Below are positions 55,864-64,000 of a stretch of 64,000 nucleotides of DNA, one piece after another. The stretch covers positions 4,800,501 to 4,864,500 of the forward strand of contig NZ_CP086239.1 in the NCBI RefSeq assembly GCF_026650985.1. The letters are read 5' to 3'. Numbering within the stretch: position 1 is the stretch's first letter; each line of letters starts with the position of its first letter. The position numbers and the translations under genes were made by a program. The notes beneath the pieces are model-generated. The model had not been told where the DNA came from and searched no databases. It worked only from the letters and a program-made list of their open reading frames with translations. Source of the stretch: Clostridium estertheticum. GTDB taxonomy: Bacteria; Bacillota; Clostridia; Clostridiales; Clostridiaceae.

Positions 55864-56076
55864 CATGTAAAGCAAGGGCAGCTGACAAAACATAAATAGT
55901 GACTATTTTATCACATTTAGGGTTTAAATGTCTTTTATGACCGAAAATGGACTGTTCATGCTTTTTCTATTGTGTTTTATTGTATTTTTTTATAAGATGA
56001 TATTAACGAAGGGACAACCCTTAAGGATTTAAAATATAGTGGTTACCCTATCACAATTAACGAAGGAGGATTTAAA

Positions 56077-56703
56077 ATGAAAAAAATTAAAATGAAAGTT
56101 GTTACTGTATGTTTATCTTTAGGAATGATTGCAGGTACTCTAATTACACCAGTTGCTGCTTATGCAGCTAGCACTACTAATAGTACTACTACTACTACTA
56201 CTACTACTACTAGTACTATTAGTAATACAATTTCAAATGGGATTGAAACTAGTATTGCTAACGATAATGATGCTGAAAAGTACGATACTAGTGTAGGTGA
56301 TTTACTTACAGAGAGCAAGGCTTGGGCTCCTGGTGTAAATTTTAATGTAAATGTTGATGTATTAGGAATTGCTAATAAGATAGCAGCAGCAATAAGCAGG
56401 AACAACTTTAATGGACAAAGAGCTGCTTTTTGCAAAAATTTAATGGAAACAACATTCTATGCAGCTGGTGGTAGATACAATGTAGTGGTTATGGACTTAT
56501 CACAAAACTATAAATATAAAATTTCTGGTGTGAAAATGTATGCTGGTTACCAATTTGATGGAACTACATACGGAGTTTGGGTTTTCGATAAAAACCAACC
56601 TAAGGGATCTTTCTTTAGAAACGATGGTCGTAGAGGCTGGGATCACTGGGCTTGCAGAGGATGGCAAACACTAACAGATAATGTAATGTGGTATAATAGA
56701 TAA
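56077..56703 (+). CDS. secreted protein of unknown function with Thr tract and Trp-rich C-terminus (208 aa)
   Basis: Signal peptide MKKIKMKVVTVCLSLGMIAGTLITPVAAYA behind GGAGG. A low-complexity Thr-rich stretch follows, encoded by an ACT repeat (about 56170-56215). A compact C-terminal domain (~110-208) has RAAFCKNLMETTFYAAGGRYNVVVMDL, MYAGYQFDGTTYGVWVFD and RRGWDHWACRGWQ, with two cysteines. The aromatic, basic C-terminus looks like an enzyme, toxin or binding domain, but I do not recognise the family. It stands alone with its own terminator. Confidence 0.6.
   Translation: MKKIKMKVVTVCLSLGMIAGTLITPVAAYAASTTNSTTTTTTTTTSTISNTISNGIETSIANDNDAEKYDTSVGDLLTESKAWAPGVNFNVNVDVLGIANKIAAAISRNNFNGQRAAFCKNLMETTFYAAGGRYNVVVMDLSQNYKYKISGVKMYAGYQFDGTTYGVWVFDKNQPKGSFFRNDGRRGWDHWACRGWQTLTDNVMWYNR
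56168..56215 (+). repeat. ACT trinucleotide microsatellite inside a gene
   Basis: Roughly a dozen ACT units with two AGT interruptions. It encodes a Thr run after the signal peptide. Length changes would stay in frame. Confidence 0.8.
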
Positions 56704-56740
56704 AAAATAAAGTTACTATATATTTTAGGGTTTATTAGTA

Positions 56741-56776
56741 AAAAAGCCATTGCCTATAAAAGCAATGGCTTTTTTC
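56741..56776 (+). terminator. terminator after the 56077 gene
   Basis: AAAAAGCCATTGC / GCAATGGCTTTTTT perfect 13-bp stem. Confidence 0.9.
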
Positions 56777-56899
56777 GTTTACTAAAGTTATGGTAGATAG
56801 ATATCATAACTATTGCCTTACAGTCAGATGTTTTTAGACTATTATTTTTTAAACACAATGGGGACTTTGTAAAGAAATCACAAAAACATTCTGAAAATA

Positions 56900-56928
56900 T
56901 GCAACTATACGGTTAGGACAAGCGTTAT
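56900..56928 (+). promoter_or_regulatory. ECF-sigma-like promoter, copy 5
   Basis: TGCAAC (56900-56905), N17, CGTTAT (56923-56928), then ATAAGTGTATAACGTAAAAC. The bases after it also resemble those after copy 2 (TGTAAAACGTAAAA). It lies 100 nt before the 57028 gene. Confidence 0.7.
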
Positions 56929-57027
56929 ATAAGTGTATAACGTAAAACATAAAATGGACTTTAATCAATGGTGATTAAGGAAGATTATATTTAAAAACTA
57001 AACCTAAATTAATGGAGGCATAAATAT

Positions 57028-60012
57028 ATGAATAAGAAAATTACAAGTTCAGCTCTTGCTGCTTTAATGATAGCAGGATCGACATCTTTCACTGCTTTTG
57101 CAGCAATGGACAACGGCACCGTTGTCATAGGAAACAAAGCTTTTGATTTAGCTTATGCTAATGATGTTAGCAATTCTGACGAAATCGCTAATGCAGTAAC
57201 ATCAGGTGGAGCAGTATATGTTAAAGATTTTGACGGCGACTGGAGAGATAATGTTACAGGGTTAGTGATTGAGGCAAGTATTATACCGTCTGTAGTTTAT
57301 AAGAATGCTACTGGAACAGTAAATTTTGATGCTGCAGATACAAGTTTACCAGCTATTAAGGAAACACCTTATCCAAAAACATTTACAAACATAACAAATG
57401 CAATCACAAATTCATCTAATGTTGTTTATTTAACAGCAGTTGATCAATATGGAGAAGCTTTTGATATAGTAACAGATTCTACATATAAAATAACAGCTAC
57501 AGTGAATGGAATGCCTTTAAGCCAGAGCGAAACAACATTAGATACTATTAATAATATGGCAAAAATAACAATAAACAAAAAAATAGCTGAAAATGATATT
57601 GTAGTTATAATGCTCCAAAAGTTTGATAGAACTGCAACTTCCACTACTGCTAAAGTATTGTCTTCAAAAAGTACTAGTTATACAGTAGCAAAGGATTTAG
57701 CAGTAGCGCCTCAATCAATAATAGCTGTAAGTGCATCAGCAGATATTGTTTCCATAGGAGATGCAGCAGTTACATTAAAAGCTGATGTGAGAGATCAATA
57801 CAATAATCCAGCAGATTTATCAGTTAACAAATTAAGATGGATAGTTGATAAGGGTGGAGATTTACTTGATAGTACTTCAGAATTAAATAGTGGTAAATTA
57901 ACATTAGATAAAACTGGAAATACAGTTAATTTTAAAGCTATAAAAGCAGGTACAATAACTATAACTGCTTATAATATTTTAAATGGTAATAAGTCTACTT
58001 ATACGGTTGAGGTAGGAGTAACTAAACTTACAACAATTAAATTAACTTCGGAAAACCCAGTGACTTCATTCAATAACCAAGACATTAAGTATAATAAAAT
58101 AACTCAAAATGATGGTGCTGTTTTAACACCAGATATGGTTAAATTCAATATAAATGCTAAAACAAGTGGCACACTTGCTACTGACATAACACCTATAGCA
58201 TCACTTAGGGGTGGAAGCGGAACTGACAAAAATGATATAGTAATCAGTGCTAAAACTACAAAAGCTGGTACATACGAAGTTACTCCATATGTAGGAACGT
58301 CATTTGATGCAGAGAACGCTGTAAAGGCAACAAAATTTGATGTTACAACAACTGTAAATGGAGTTGCAACAATTATTGATCCAATAATAATACCAACACT
58401 TAAAGTTAATACAAAACTTGCAGCAAATGTGGTTATAAGAAATATGCATAACGAAATTATAGACGTAAGTGGTGATAATGTTACTGCATCAGTTTACAAG
58501 GCTGGAGTATTATCAAACAATATTAATGTGGAAAAATTAGATAAAGATGGACAAGTAGCTACAACATTGCCAGTTAAATCATTAAGATTTAATGCAAGTG
58601 AGGCAGGAAGTTATACAGTAAGAATAAGTGTTAAGGATGCTGTTGCAACTTATGATTTAGCAGTGAATGCAGAAGTTACGACTATTAATTCTATTGAACT
58701 TGGTAATAATATTGTAGATAATACTATAATAGCAGGTGCTACGGATCCTGTTTACAGAATTATAAGTGTGAAAGACAATAAAGGTGATGAAATAACTCCT
58801 GACATTGCAGCTTGGACTATTTCAACTAAAAATGGAGCAAATGTTATTGATTCTAGTTTTGCAAGTATTGTTTATTACAAACATGATGCAAAAGGGGTTA
58901 TTGTTAATTCTACAACAGCTAATGCAGAGGGGATAGCTGTGAAATTTGATCCAAGTTCAACTGCAGTTAAAACTTTGACAACAGACACAACACTAATAGT
59001 GAGTCTTGGAAATAAAGCAATAACTGAAACAACTGTAATTAAAGATACATTAAATGTAACTGTAAAAGCTAAGAGTGCAGTGAAAGCTATAACACTCTCA
59101 GATACTAATATCTCGGTGATTCCTGGGGCTACTGTTAAAAAAGAAATAGTTATACTTGATCAATATGGGAAAGTTATAACAAATCCAGCTATGGTTACGG
59201 TAGTTGATGGATCAAAAGCTACTGCAGTAGTTTCTTATGATGAAACTGCTAAAAAAATGTATATAACATATACTGGTAAGACAACTGGAACAGATACAAT
59301 AGTTGTAAAATCTGTAGCTGATGCTACTATTAAAGCAACTGCAAACTTGACTATTGGTGATAACACAAATATAAAATCAATAGCATTTGATGCATATAAT
59401 TACAAAGTATATAATGCAGCTGATGATACTAAGGACCAAACAGTAGCATTAACTTACAAAGTAAATGATGGAGAAATAGAGGTTCCTGCAAGTGCAATTA
59501 GTGTAATTGCTGATTCTAAGTTAGTCACTGTAACTAAAAGTGGTTCAATAATATACGTTAAAGCAAAAGTTAATGATGCTACAACGGGTATTGGTGATAA
59601 TGATGCTGTTATAACGATAAGTCTTCTTACACCTAATGGAAAAACATCTTCAATAGATTTAACATTCTCGGATGATGCATCTGTAGCTACTAAATCAACA
59701 GTAAAGATTAAAGACAGTGTTGATGAAAATAAAGATTTAGATGGGACACAACTTATAATCGGTAAAGATGTAAATGGAAATGTTACTAAAGATACAGTAA
59801 AACAAATTACTTTAGTAGGTATCGATCAATATGGAAACAAAGATGTAGATGTAACAACTGATGCAACTTGGGCTTGCGCTAATGAGGAAATTGCTACAGT
59901 AGGTGTGAAGACTGGTGTTGTAACAGCAGTAAAACCTGGTAAAACAACGGTAACAGGTTTCTACAAAGGAAATTTATATACTGTAGAAGTTGAAGTGCCA
60001 GCAGTAAACTAA
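57028..60012 (+). CDS. large surface protein, N-terminal shared domain plus Ig-like repeats (994 aa)
   Basis: Behind GGAGG. The signal peptide MNKKITSSALAALMIAGSTSFTAFA is nearly identical to that of the 5174 protein. Residues ~28-92 are the shared domain (GTVVIGNKAFDLAYAND, VYVKDFDGDWRDNVTG, IPSVVYKN). The remaining ~900 residues are Ig-like/BIG2-like beta domains. Repeated VDQYG/LDQYG/IDQYG motifs occur near 135, 710 and 935, and the last domain ends VATVGVKTGVVTAVKPGKTTVTG (a clear BIG2 signature). No SLH or sortase anchor. A likely second major coat or adhesive protein under the ECF-like promoter. Confidence 0.8.
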   Translation: MNKKITSSALAALMIAGSTSFTAFAAMDNGTVVIGNKAFDLAYANDVSNSDEIANAVTSGGAVYVKDFDGDWRDNVTGLVIEASIIPSVVYKNATGTVNFDAADTSLPAIKETPYPKTFTNITNAITNSSNVVYLTAVDQYGEAFDIVTDSTYKITATVNGMPLSQSETTLDTINNMAKITINKKIAENDIVVIMLQKFDRTATSTTAKVLSSKSTSYTVAKDLAVAPQSIIAVSASADIVSIGDAAVTLKADVRDQYNNPADLSVNKLRWIVDKGGDLLDSTSELNSGKLTLDKTGNTVNFKAIKAGTITITAYNILNGNKSTYTVEVGVTKLTTIKLTSENPVTSFNNQDIKYNKITQNDGAVLTPDMVKFNINAKTSGTLATDITPIASLRGGSGTDKNDIVISAKTTKAGTYEVTPYVGTSFDAENAVKATKFDVTTTVNGVATIIDPIIIPTLKVNTKLAANVVIRNMHNEIIDVSGDNVTASVYKAGVLSNNINVEKLDKDGQVATTLPVKSLRFNASEAGSYTVRISVKDAVATYDLAVNAEVTTINSIELGNNIVDNTIIAGATDPVYRIISVKDNKGDEITPDIAAWTISTKNGANVIDSSFASIVYYKHDAKGVIVNSTTANAEGIAVKFDPSSTAVKTLTTDTTLIVSLGNKAITETTVIKDTLNVTVKAKSAVKAITLSDTNISVIPGATVKKEIVILDQYGKVITNPAMVTVVDGSKATAVVSYDETAKKMYITYTGKTTGTDTIVVKSVADATIKATANLTIGDNTNIKSIAFDAYNYKVYNAADDTKDQTVALTYKVNDGEIEVPASAISVIADSKLVTVTKSGSIIYVKAKVNDATTGIGDNDAVITISLLTPNGKTSSIDLTFSDDASVATKSTVKIKDSVDENKDLDGTQLIIGKDVNGNVTKDTVKQITLVGIDQYGNKDVDVTTDATWACANEEIATVGVKTGVVTAVKPGKTTVTGFYKGNLYTVEVEVPAVN

Positions 60013-60013
60013 T

Positions 60014-60050
60014 AAATAAAGATGCAACCATTTTGGTTGCATCTTTATTT
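60014..60050 (+). terminator. terminator after the 57028 gene
   Basis: AAATAAAGATGCAACC / GGTTGCATCTTTATTT perfect 16-bp stem. Confidence 0.88.
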
Positions 60051-60054
60051 ATTA

Positions 60055-60079
60055 GTGCCACCCACGTGGCAAGTAGCAT
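60055..60079 (+). repeat. 25-bp dispersed hairpin repeat, copy 6
   Basis: GTGCCACCCAC then GTGGCAAGTAGCAT (one mismatch), 5 nt after the terminator and before the convergent PL9 gene. Confidence 0.8.
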
Positions 60080-60122
60080 GTTCAAAAGCTTGTGTGATAA
60101 CTAAAGTGAATATGTGTAATAT

Positions 60123-61121
60123 TTAGAAGCCTATGCAACCACTTAATGTAGCTCCTGTAATATCATTTGTACCATTTATAGATGTACATTTCGTCATTAT
60201 GGCTTTACCAAATGTAACTTTATATCCTAAAGCTGATGGTGTACCTGTAAGTGGGAAATTAAAATTCTTTATACCATTACTTTGACCAATACAACCAGTC
60301 ATTGTAACAACACCATTTTGATTGTTTCTATCAAATCCACTGCCTGTATTTCCTGTTGCTGTGCAATCAATAAGTATATGTTTTAATGGGTCTAAATGTG
60401 CTGCTACTCCTGTAGTTTTGTTGTCTACTCCGCCAACTTTAAATCCATTACCGTCACCTTTTATTCCACCGCAGTTACCATTGTTTATAGCTTTACATCT
60501 TGTAAATGTTACAGCTCCATGAGCAGCATATAAATCATATCCATCATCTGAATTTCCTTCAGCGGTACAGTCTGTTAATGTATTTCCGGCACCTGAATGT
60601 AATTTAATTGCAAATCCATCAGCGTTTTCTCCTGTTTTATCTGCATTACTATAGGAGTTAACGTTGGTTAAAGTATTATTAGCTGCTCCATTTGATAATT
60701 GTACACCGGCATCATGGTTACCATGAACCTTTAAGTTTGTTAGTTTATTACTTGATCCTTCCATATATATTCCATTATCTGCGGCGCCATAAAGTTCCAA
60801 GTCAGTAATTGTAGATCCACTAGTGTTAATTGTTAAGCCCCTACTACTTCCAGTAGTTGAAGAAAAATTTATTTTCCCAGCTCCGGCTTTTCCTGATATT
60901 GTTACGCCTGCTGGTACAACTACTGAGCCTGAAGTTACTGTTCCTGAGATTGCAATCGTATCTCCGGATTTAGCTGAAGCTAAGGCACTTGATAGTGTAG
61001 TTCCCCCAGCTTTAACATTGATAATACTAGCAGCAGAGGCTGATGTACTCTGTAATAAACATCCTCCCATAACAATTGCTCCTAGTGCTGCTACCATACA
61101 TAAATTTTTAAGTCTTTGCAT
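60123..61121 (-). CDS. pectate lyase, polysaccharide lyase family 9
   Basis: ATG 61121 follows AGGGGGT. 332 residues: signal peptide ending SASA, then a right-handed parallel beta-helix with successive DLELYGAADNGIYMEGSS, LKVHGNHDAGVQLSNG, ADGFAIKLHSGAGNTLTDC, NSDDGYDLY and GDGNGFKVGG coils. The aspartate cluster and lysine region typical of PL9 are visible. It is an extracellular calcium-dependent pectate lyase. With the PL10 gene it suggests growth on plant pectin. Confidence 0.9.
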   Translation of the reverse strand: MQRLKNLCMVAALGAIVMGGCLLQSTSASAASIINVKAGGTTLSSALASAKSGDTIAISGTVTSGSVVVPAGVTISGKAGAGKINFSSTTGSSRGLTINTSGSTITDLELYGAADNGIYMEGSSNKLTNLKVHGNHDAGVQLSNGAANNTLTNVNSYSNADKTGENADGFAIKLHSGAGNTLTDCTAEGNSDDGYDLYAAHGAVTFTRCKAINNGNCGGIKGDGNGFKVGGVDNKTTGVAAHLDPLKHILIDCTATGNTGSGFDRNNQNGVVTMTGCIGQSNGIKNFNFPLTGTPSALGYKVTFGKAIMTKCTSINGTNDITGATLSGCIGF

Positions 61122-61258
61122 TAAATAACCCCCTGTATATTTTTTTGTTTTCATATATGTAAATTGTTTGCATATATAACAATATTGAATTTTTTATTTA
61201 TTATTTTCATCATATGTAATGTGCTAACAAATATTATATTATCATACTTTTATATTAG

Positions 61259-61272
61259 TGTAAACGTTTTTT
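61259..61272. promoter_or_regulatory. possible cre (CcpA) site before the PL9 gene
   Basis: TGTAAACGTTTTTT matches most of the cre core (TGTAAACGTTTxCA-like). Its reverse strand contains TTTACA, a possible -35 for the PL9 promoter. Catabolite repression of pectinase is expected biologically. The remaining 61122-61468 gap is AT-rich. Confidence 0.4.
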
Positions 61273-61373
61273 TGAATTTTCCCCATAAAACTTTTTTTAA
61301 GCTTTATACTGTCGCATTTGAAGATATTTAGGCATATGATCTACAAAATTGGCATGACAAATGTCATGCAACT

Positions 61374-61404
61374 TTTACAAAAAATATACAATTTCTAATA
61401 TAAT
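61374..61404 (+). promoter_or_regulatory. possible SigA promoter of the chemoreceptor gene
   Basis: TTTACA (61374-61379) and TATAAT (61399-61404); the 19-nt spacing is long. No SigD-type motif was seen. Confidence 0.4.
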
Positions 61405-61468
61405 GGACATATAATATAAATATTGTTAATGAGAAAAACCAAAGAAAAAAATTTAGGAGTGAGTATTA

Positions 61469-63181
61469 ATGAAATTTATTAAAAATTTGAAAATTATCCA
61501 AAAACTACTGTCAGCTTTTATTATAGTATCATTGTTTATGTTTATTATTGGGTTTATTGGAATGAATAATGCGGAAAAAATGAATAAAGATATTACTAAT
61601 ATGTATAATTCGGATCTGATAGGTGTTAAGGATACTACTAACATTAAATCAAATTTATTAGAGATTAAAATAGATATATTGTTAATTGCTAATCCTAAAA
61701 ATAAAAGTGATTTACAGAAAAACAAAGATGATATTGCAATGTTACAAACTAAAGATGATGCACTTATTGAAGAGTACAAGAAAAGTATAACTACTGAGTT
61801 AGATAAAGAACAATTAACAGAACTTCAAAAATCACTTGTAGTCTATCGCGTAGCCAGAGAGGATGTAGTTAAACAAGCTGAGGAAGGTAATTATGATAAA
61901 GTAAATGAACTTTTTACAGGGGTTACCAAGAGTAGGATTGACGTGGTTACAGTTCTAGACAAAATACTAAAATTAAATATGGATACAGCAAAAGTTGACT
62001 ATGAAGCTAGTCAAGTATCATTTGGTAAAACTTTAACTAAAACTATAGTAATAATTGTTATAGGATTATTTGTGGCTATTGCACTGGGTTTAATTATTTC
62101 TATTTCAATTTCAAGGCATCTAAAGAAGGTTTTAATAGTTGCCCAGGCTCTTGGCGAAAATGATTTATCAAAAACTGTTGATCTCAATACTAATGATGAG
62201 GTTGGTATTTTAGCAAAATCTTTAAATAAAGCTATAACAAACTTGAAAACATTAATCGGAGAAATATCAGGAAGTGCCACTGATATTAATGCTACCAGTG
62301 AAGAGCTATCGGCTACAACACAGGAAATATCAGCAAAAATGGAGCTTGTGAATGAATCTGTAAGACAAGTATCATTAGGAGCCGAGCAGTTAAGTGCAAC
62401 AACAGAGGAAGTAAATGCAACTACAGAAAGTATCGCAGAAAATGTGGCTGATGTCACTAAAAGAACCCGTAATGGAAATAGGATTGCAAGCGATATAGAA
62501 GTAAAGGCAAAACAGGTTAAAGAAGATGCTGAGAATAACTTCAGTATAGCAAATAAATTATATTTGGATAAACAAGCAAATATACTAAAAGCAATTGAAG
62601 AAGGCAAGGTTGTTGGTGAAGTTAAGATAATGGCAGATGAAATAGGAAATATAGCAAGCCAGACAAATCTTCTTGCACTTAATGCAGCTATTGAAGCAGC
62701 GAGAGCAGGAGAAGATGGTAAGGGCTTTACAGTAGTTGCAGATGAGGTTAAAAAATTAGCTGAAGCGTCATCAGCTATAGTTCAAAGGATTCAAGAGGTA
62801 ACTTTAAAAGTGGAGCAAGCATTCCATAATATTTCTAACAATGCTCAGGATGTGTTGAGCTTTATTGATAGTAAAGTTACACCTGATTATGAAATGTTTG
62901 TAGATACAGGTAAGCAATACGGTAATGATGCCATAGTATTTAATGAGCTATCGACGAGTATTGGAGACTCAATGAATGTAGTAAATAAAACTGTATTAGG
63001 AATTAAAAAGGCGATTGAAACTGTATCAGCTACAGCTGAGGAATCAGTTGCAAGTTCAGAGGAAATACTCGCAAGTGTTGATGAGTCTGTTATGGCAATT
63101 GCGGAAATAACAAAGGCTTCTCAAGATCAAGCGATACTTGCAGAGAAATTAAACAATATGGTTCAAAAGTTTAAATTGTAG
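61469..63181 (+). CDS. methyl-accepting chemotaxis protein
   Basis: 570 residues: transmembrane helix ~13-33, a ~150-residue four-helix-bundle sensor ([23 protein letters not shown]), a second transmembrane helix ~190-213, HAMP (~214-266) and a signalling domain. The tip is highly conserved ([41 protein letters not shown], ~390-430). The ligand is unknown. It is a single gene next to the pectate lyases, so a plant-sugar attractant is possible but not shown. Confidence 0.93.
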   Translation: MKFIKNLKIIQKLLSAFIIVSLFMFIIGFIGMNNAEKMNKDITNMYNSDLIGVKDTTNIKSNLLEIKIDILLIANPKNKSDLQKNKDDIAMLQTKDDALIEEYKKSITTELDKEQLTELQKSLVVYRVAREDVVKQAEEGNYDKVNELFTGVTKSRIDVVTVLDKILKLNMDTAKVDYEASQVSFGKTLTKTIVIIVIGLFVAIALGLIISISISRHLKKVLIVAQALGENDLSKTVDLNTNDEVGILAKSLNKAITNLKTLIGEISGSATDINATSEELSATTQEISAKMELVNESVRQVSLGAEQLSATTEEVNATTESIAENVADVTKRTRNGNRIASDIEVKAKQVKEDAENNFSIANKLYLDKQANILKAIEEGKVVGEVKIMADEIGNIASQTNLLALNAAIEAARAGEDGKGFTVVADEVKKLAEASSAIVQRIQEVTLKVEQAFHNISNNAQDVLSFIDSKVTPDYEMFVDTGKQYGNDAIVFNELSTSIGDSMNVVNKTVLGIKKAIETVSATAEESVASSEEILASVDESVMAIAEITKASQDQAILAEKLNNMVQKFKL

Positions 63182-63191
63182 AATATTAATT

Positions 63192-63233
63192 AAAACCCTG
63201 TTTAATTCAAATATGAGTTAAATGGGGTTTTAA
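63192..63233. terminator. bidirectional terminator
   Basis: AAAACCCTGTTTAA / TTAAATGGGGTTTT with wobble pairs, between the converging chemoreceptor and 63239 genes. Confidence 0.8.
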
Positions 63234-63238
63234 AATGT

Positions 63239-64000
63239 TTATTTCTTGATGAGTTGTTTTTTAAAAGTATCTACTTGATGCTGAAGCCATTTTATAACTT
63301 CTTTTTTATCTTTATCTATAGGCGAGATTTGTTCCCAAATTTCTTTGAAATATCCTTCAAAAGCATTAACGACCATGGGCTCTTGAATTACTATGGCGTG
63401 TTTTGAAGATTCAATATGAACGCTATGTCTTTCTTTGATAATAAAAGAAGAAACGGTATTCCCTTTGTTTTTATAAAGAGTTTCATTAACAAAAGAAAAT
63501 TTATAGTTGTCATAGGTTTTTAATAAATTAAGTATATTTTGTATAAGTATAATTATATCTTCAATATCAAAATTAATTGTATTAACTACGTTAAAGGAGT
63601 AAAAAGAGAGTTCCTTGTTTTTAATTATATTTTGCATAGAGCTTAGGAGGTATATGTCTAAATATTCATGCTGTTTTATATTTAACAAAAAAGAGTTTAC
63701 TCTACGTTGGTGTAGTTCTAATATTTTTATTAGCTGATCATTAGTAAAGCTCAGTTTCTCTAATAGTTTCTTTAGTAATACATTGGGAATAAGTGATAAG
63801 CTAAGGTTATTTTTAAACAAAAATTGGTTTCCAGAGGTATTATCACTTTCATCTAATGAGTTATTGTATGCTAGACTTTCATCTAAATCATAATATTCCA
63901 TTAATGATTTAGATAAAGGTAAAAGAATTATATTAAAATTTTTGCATAAAATATCAATTCCGACTTGATTGTTGGTATAAAATGCGCAATCTATTTCAGA
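63239..64000 (-). CDS. unrecognised protein, 5' end outside window
   Basis: The frame stays open to the window edge, 33 codons beyond the ATG at 63901, so the real start lies beyond 64000. The visible 253 residues are mostly helical, Leu/Ile/Asn/Lys-rich and soluble, with no transmembrane stretch. Near the C-terminus VVNAFEGYFKEIWEQISPIDKDKKEVIKWLQ is a plausible conserved patch. This shape recalls the C-terminal sensor part of some clostridial transcription regulators with an N-terminal HTH, but no DNA-binding motif is visible here. Function not assigned. Confidence 0.6.
   Translation of the reverse strand, partial: SEIDCAFYTNNQVGIDILCKNFNIILLPLSKSLMEYYDLDESLAYNNSLDESDNTSGNQFLFKNNLSLSLIPNVLLKKLLEKLSFTNDQLIKILELHQRRVNSFLLNIKQHEYLDIYLLSSMQNIIKNKELSFYSFNVVNTINFDIEDIIILIQNILNLLKTYDNYKFSFVNETLYKNKGNTVSSFIIKERHSVHIESSKHAIVIQEPMVVNAFEGYFKEIWEQISPIDKDKKEVIKWLQHQVDTFKKQLIKK

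Noticed and set aside
33314-60079. CRISPR array built on the 25-bp repeats
   Set aside because: The copies are kilobases apart with genes between them and no regular spacers; no cas gene is present.
62011-62607. 198-aa minus-strand frame inside the chemoreceptor gene
   Set aside because: Shadow of the plus-strand coding sequence; no start site signals.

Overview
The window is AT-rich DNA with strong AGGAGG-type ribosome binding sites, many TTG/GTG starts, SigA-like promoters and clostridial gene families. It reads as the chromosome of a Clostridium sensu lato species (Firmicutes) that secretes pectate lyases. There is no rRNA or tRNA gene and no intact mobile element, so the species cannot be fixed from the sequence.

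Layout. 1-2.4 kb: end of a secreted 5'-nucleotidase-type phosphoesterase and a convergent DUF4397 protein. 2.5-13 kb: a cluster of secreted or surface proteins, most carrying the same ~65-residue domain (core: IGxKxFxLxYAND, then VYVKDFxGxW, then a short tail ending IPxVxYKN). 13.3-33.3 kb: an 18-gene Wzx/Wzy-type polysaccharide operon with a CpsC/CpsB/CpsD phosphoregulatory module, a UDP-sugar dehydratase, an initiating sugar transferase, five to six glycosyltransferases, polymerase, flippase, a dTDP-3-acetamido-3,6-dideoxyhexose branch (FdtA/B/C type) and rmlA-rmlC-rmlB. 33.6-39 kb: two more proteins with the shared domain, an acyltransferase, a GC-richer remnant and two small secreted proteins. 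39.1-44.1 kb: two VanZ paralogues flanking a decaying GtrA/GtrB-type glycosylation island. 44.3 kb: an LCP (LytR-CpsA-Psr) protein. 45.6-51.5 kb: a complete ribose operon, rbsK-D-A-C-B-R. 51.6-64 kb: a TcaA-like membrane protein, a secreted PTP-like phosphatase, two pectate lyases (PL10 and PL9), an unknown secreted protein, a third large shared-domain protein, a chemoreceptor and a partial unknown gene.

Main observation. Eight proteins share the uncharacterised domain. It is N-terminal after the signal peptide in seven (one of these has a degenerate signal peptide) and C-terminal in one. Three of their transcription units and the polysaccharide operon are preceded by five copies of an ECF-sigma-like promoter, TGCAAC-N17-CGTTAT, with exactly the same spacing every time. 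I infer one cell-envelope regulon that makes a protein coat and its glycan together. No SLH, CWB2 or LPXTG anchor is visible in these proteins, so the shared domain itself may be the attachment or assembly module.

Other structure: a dispersed 25-bp hairpin repeat (six copies, all in one orientation, all just after genes), a LacI-regulator remnant, a point-nonsense glycosyltransferase pseudogene, and an internally deleted MshEN-glycosyltransferase pseudogene.
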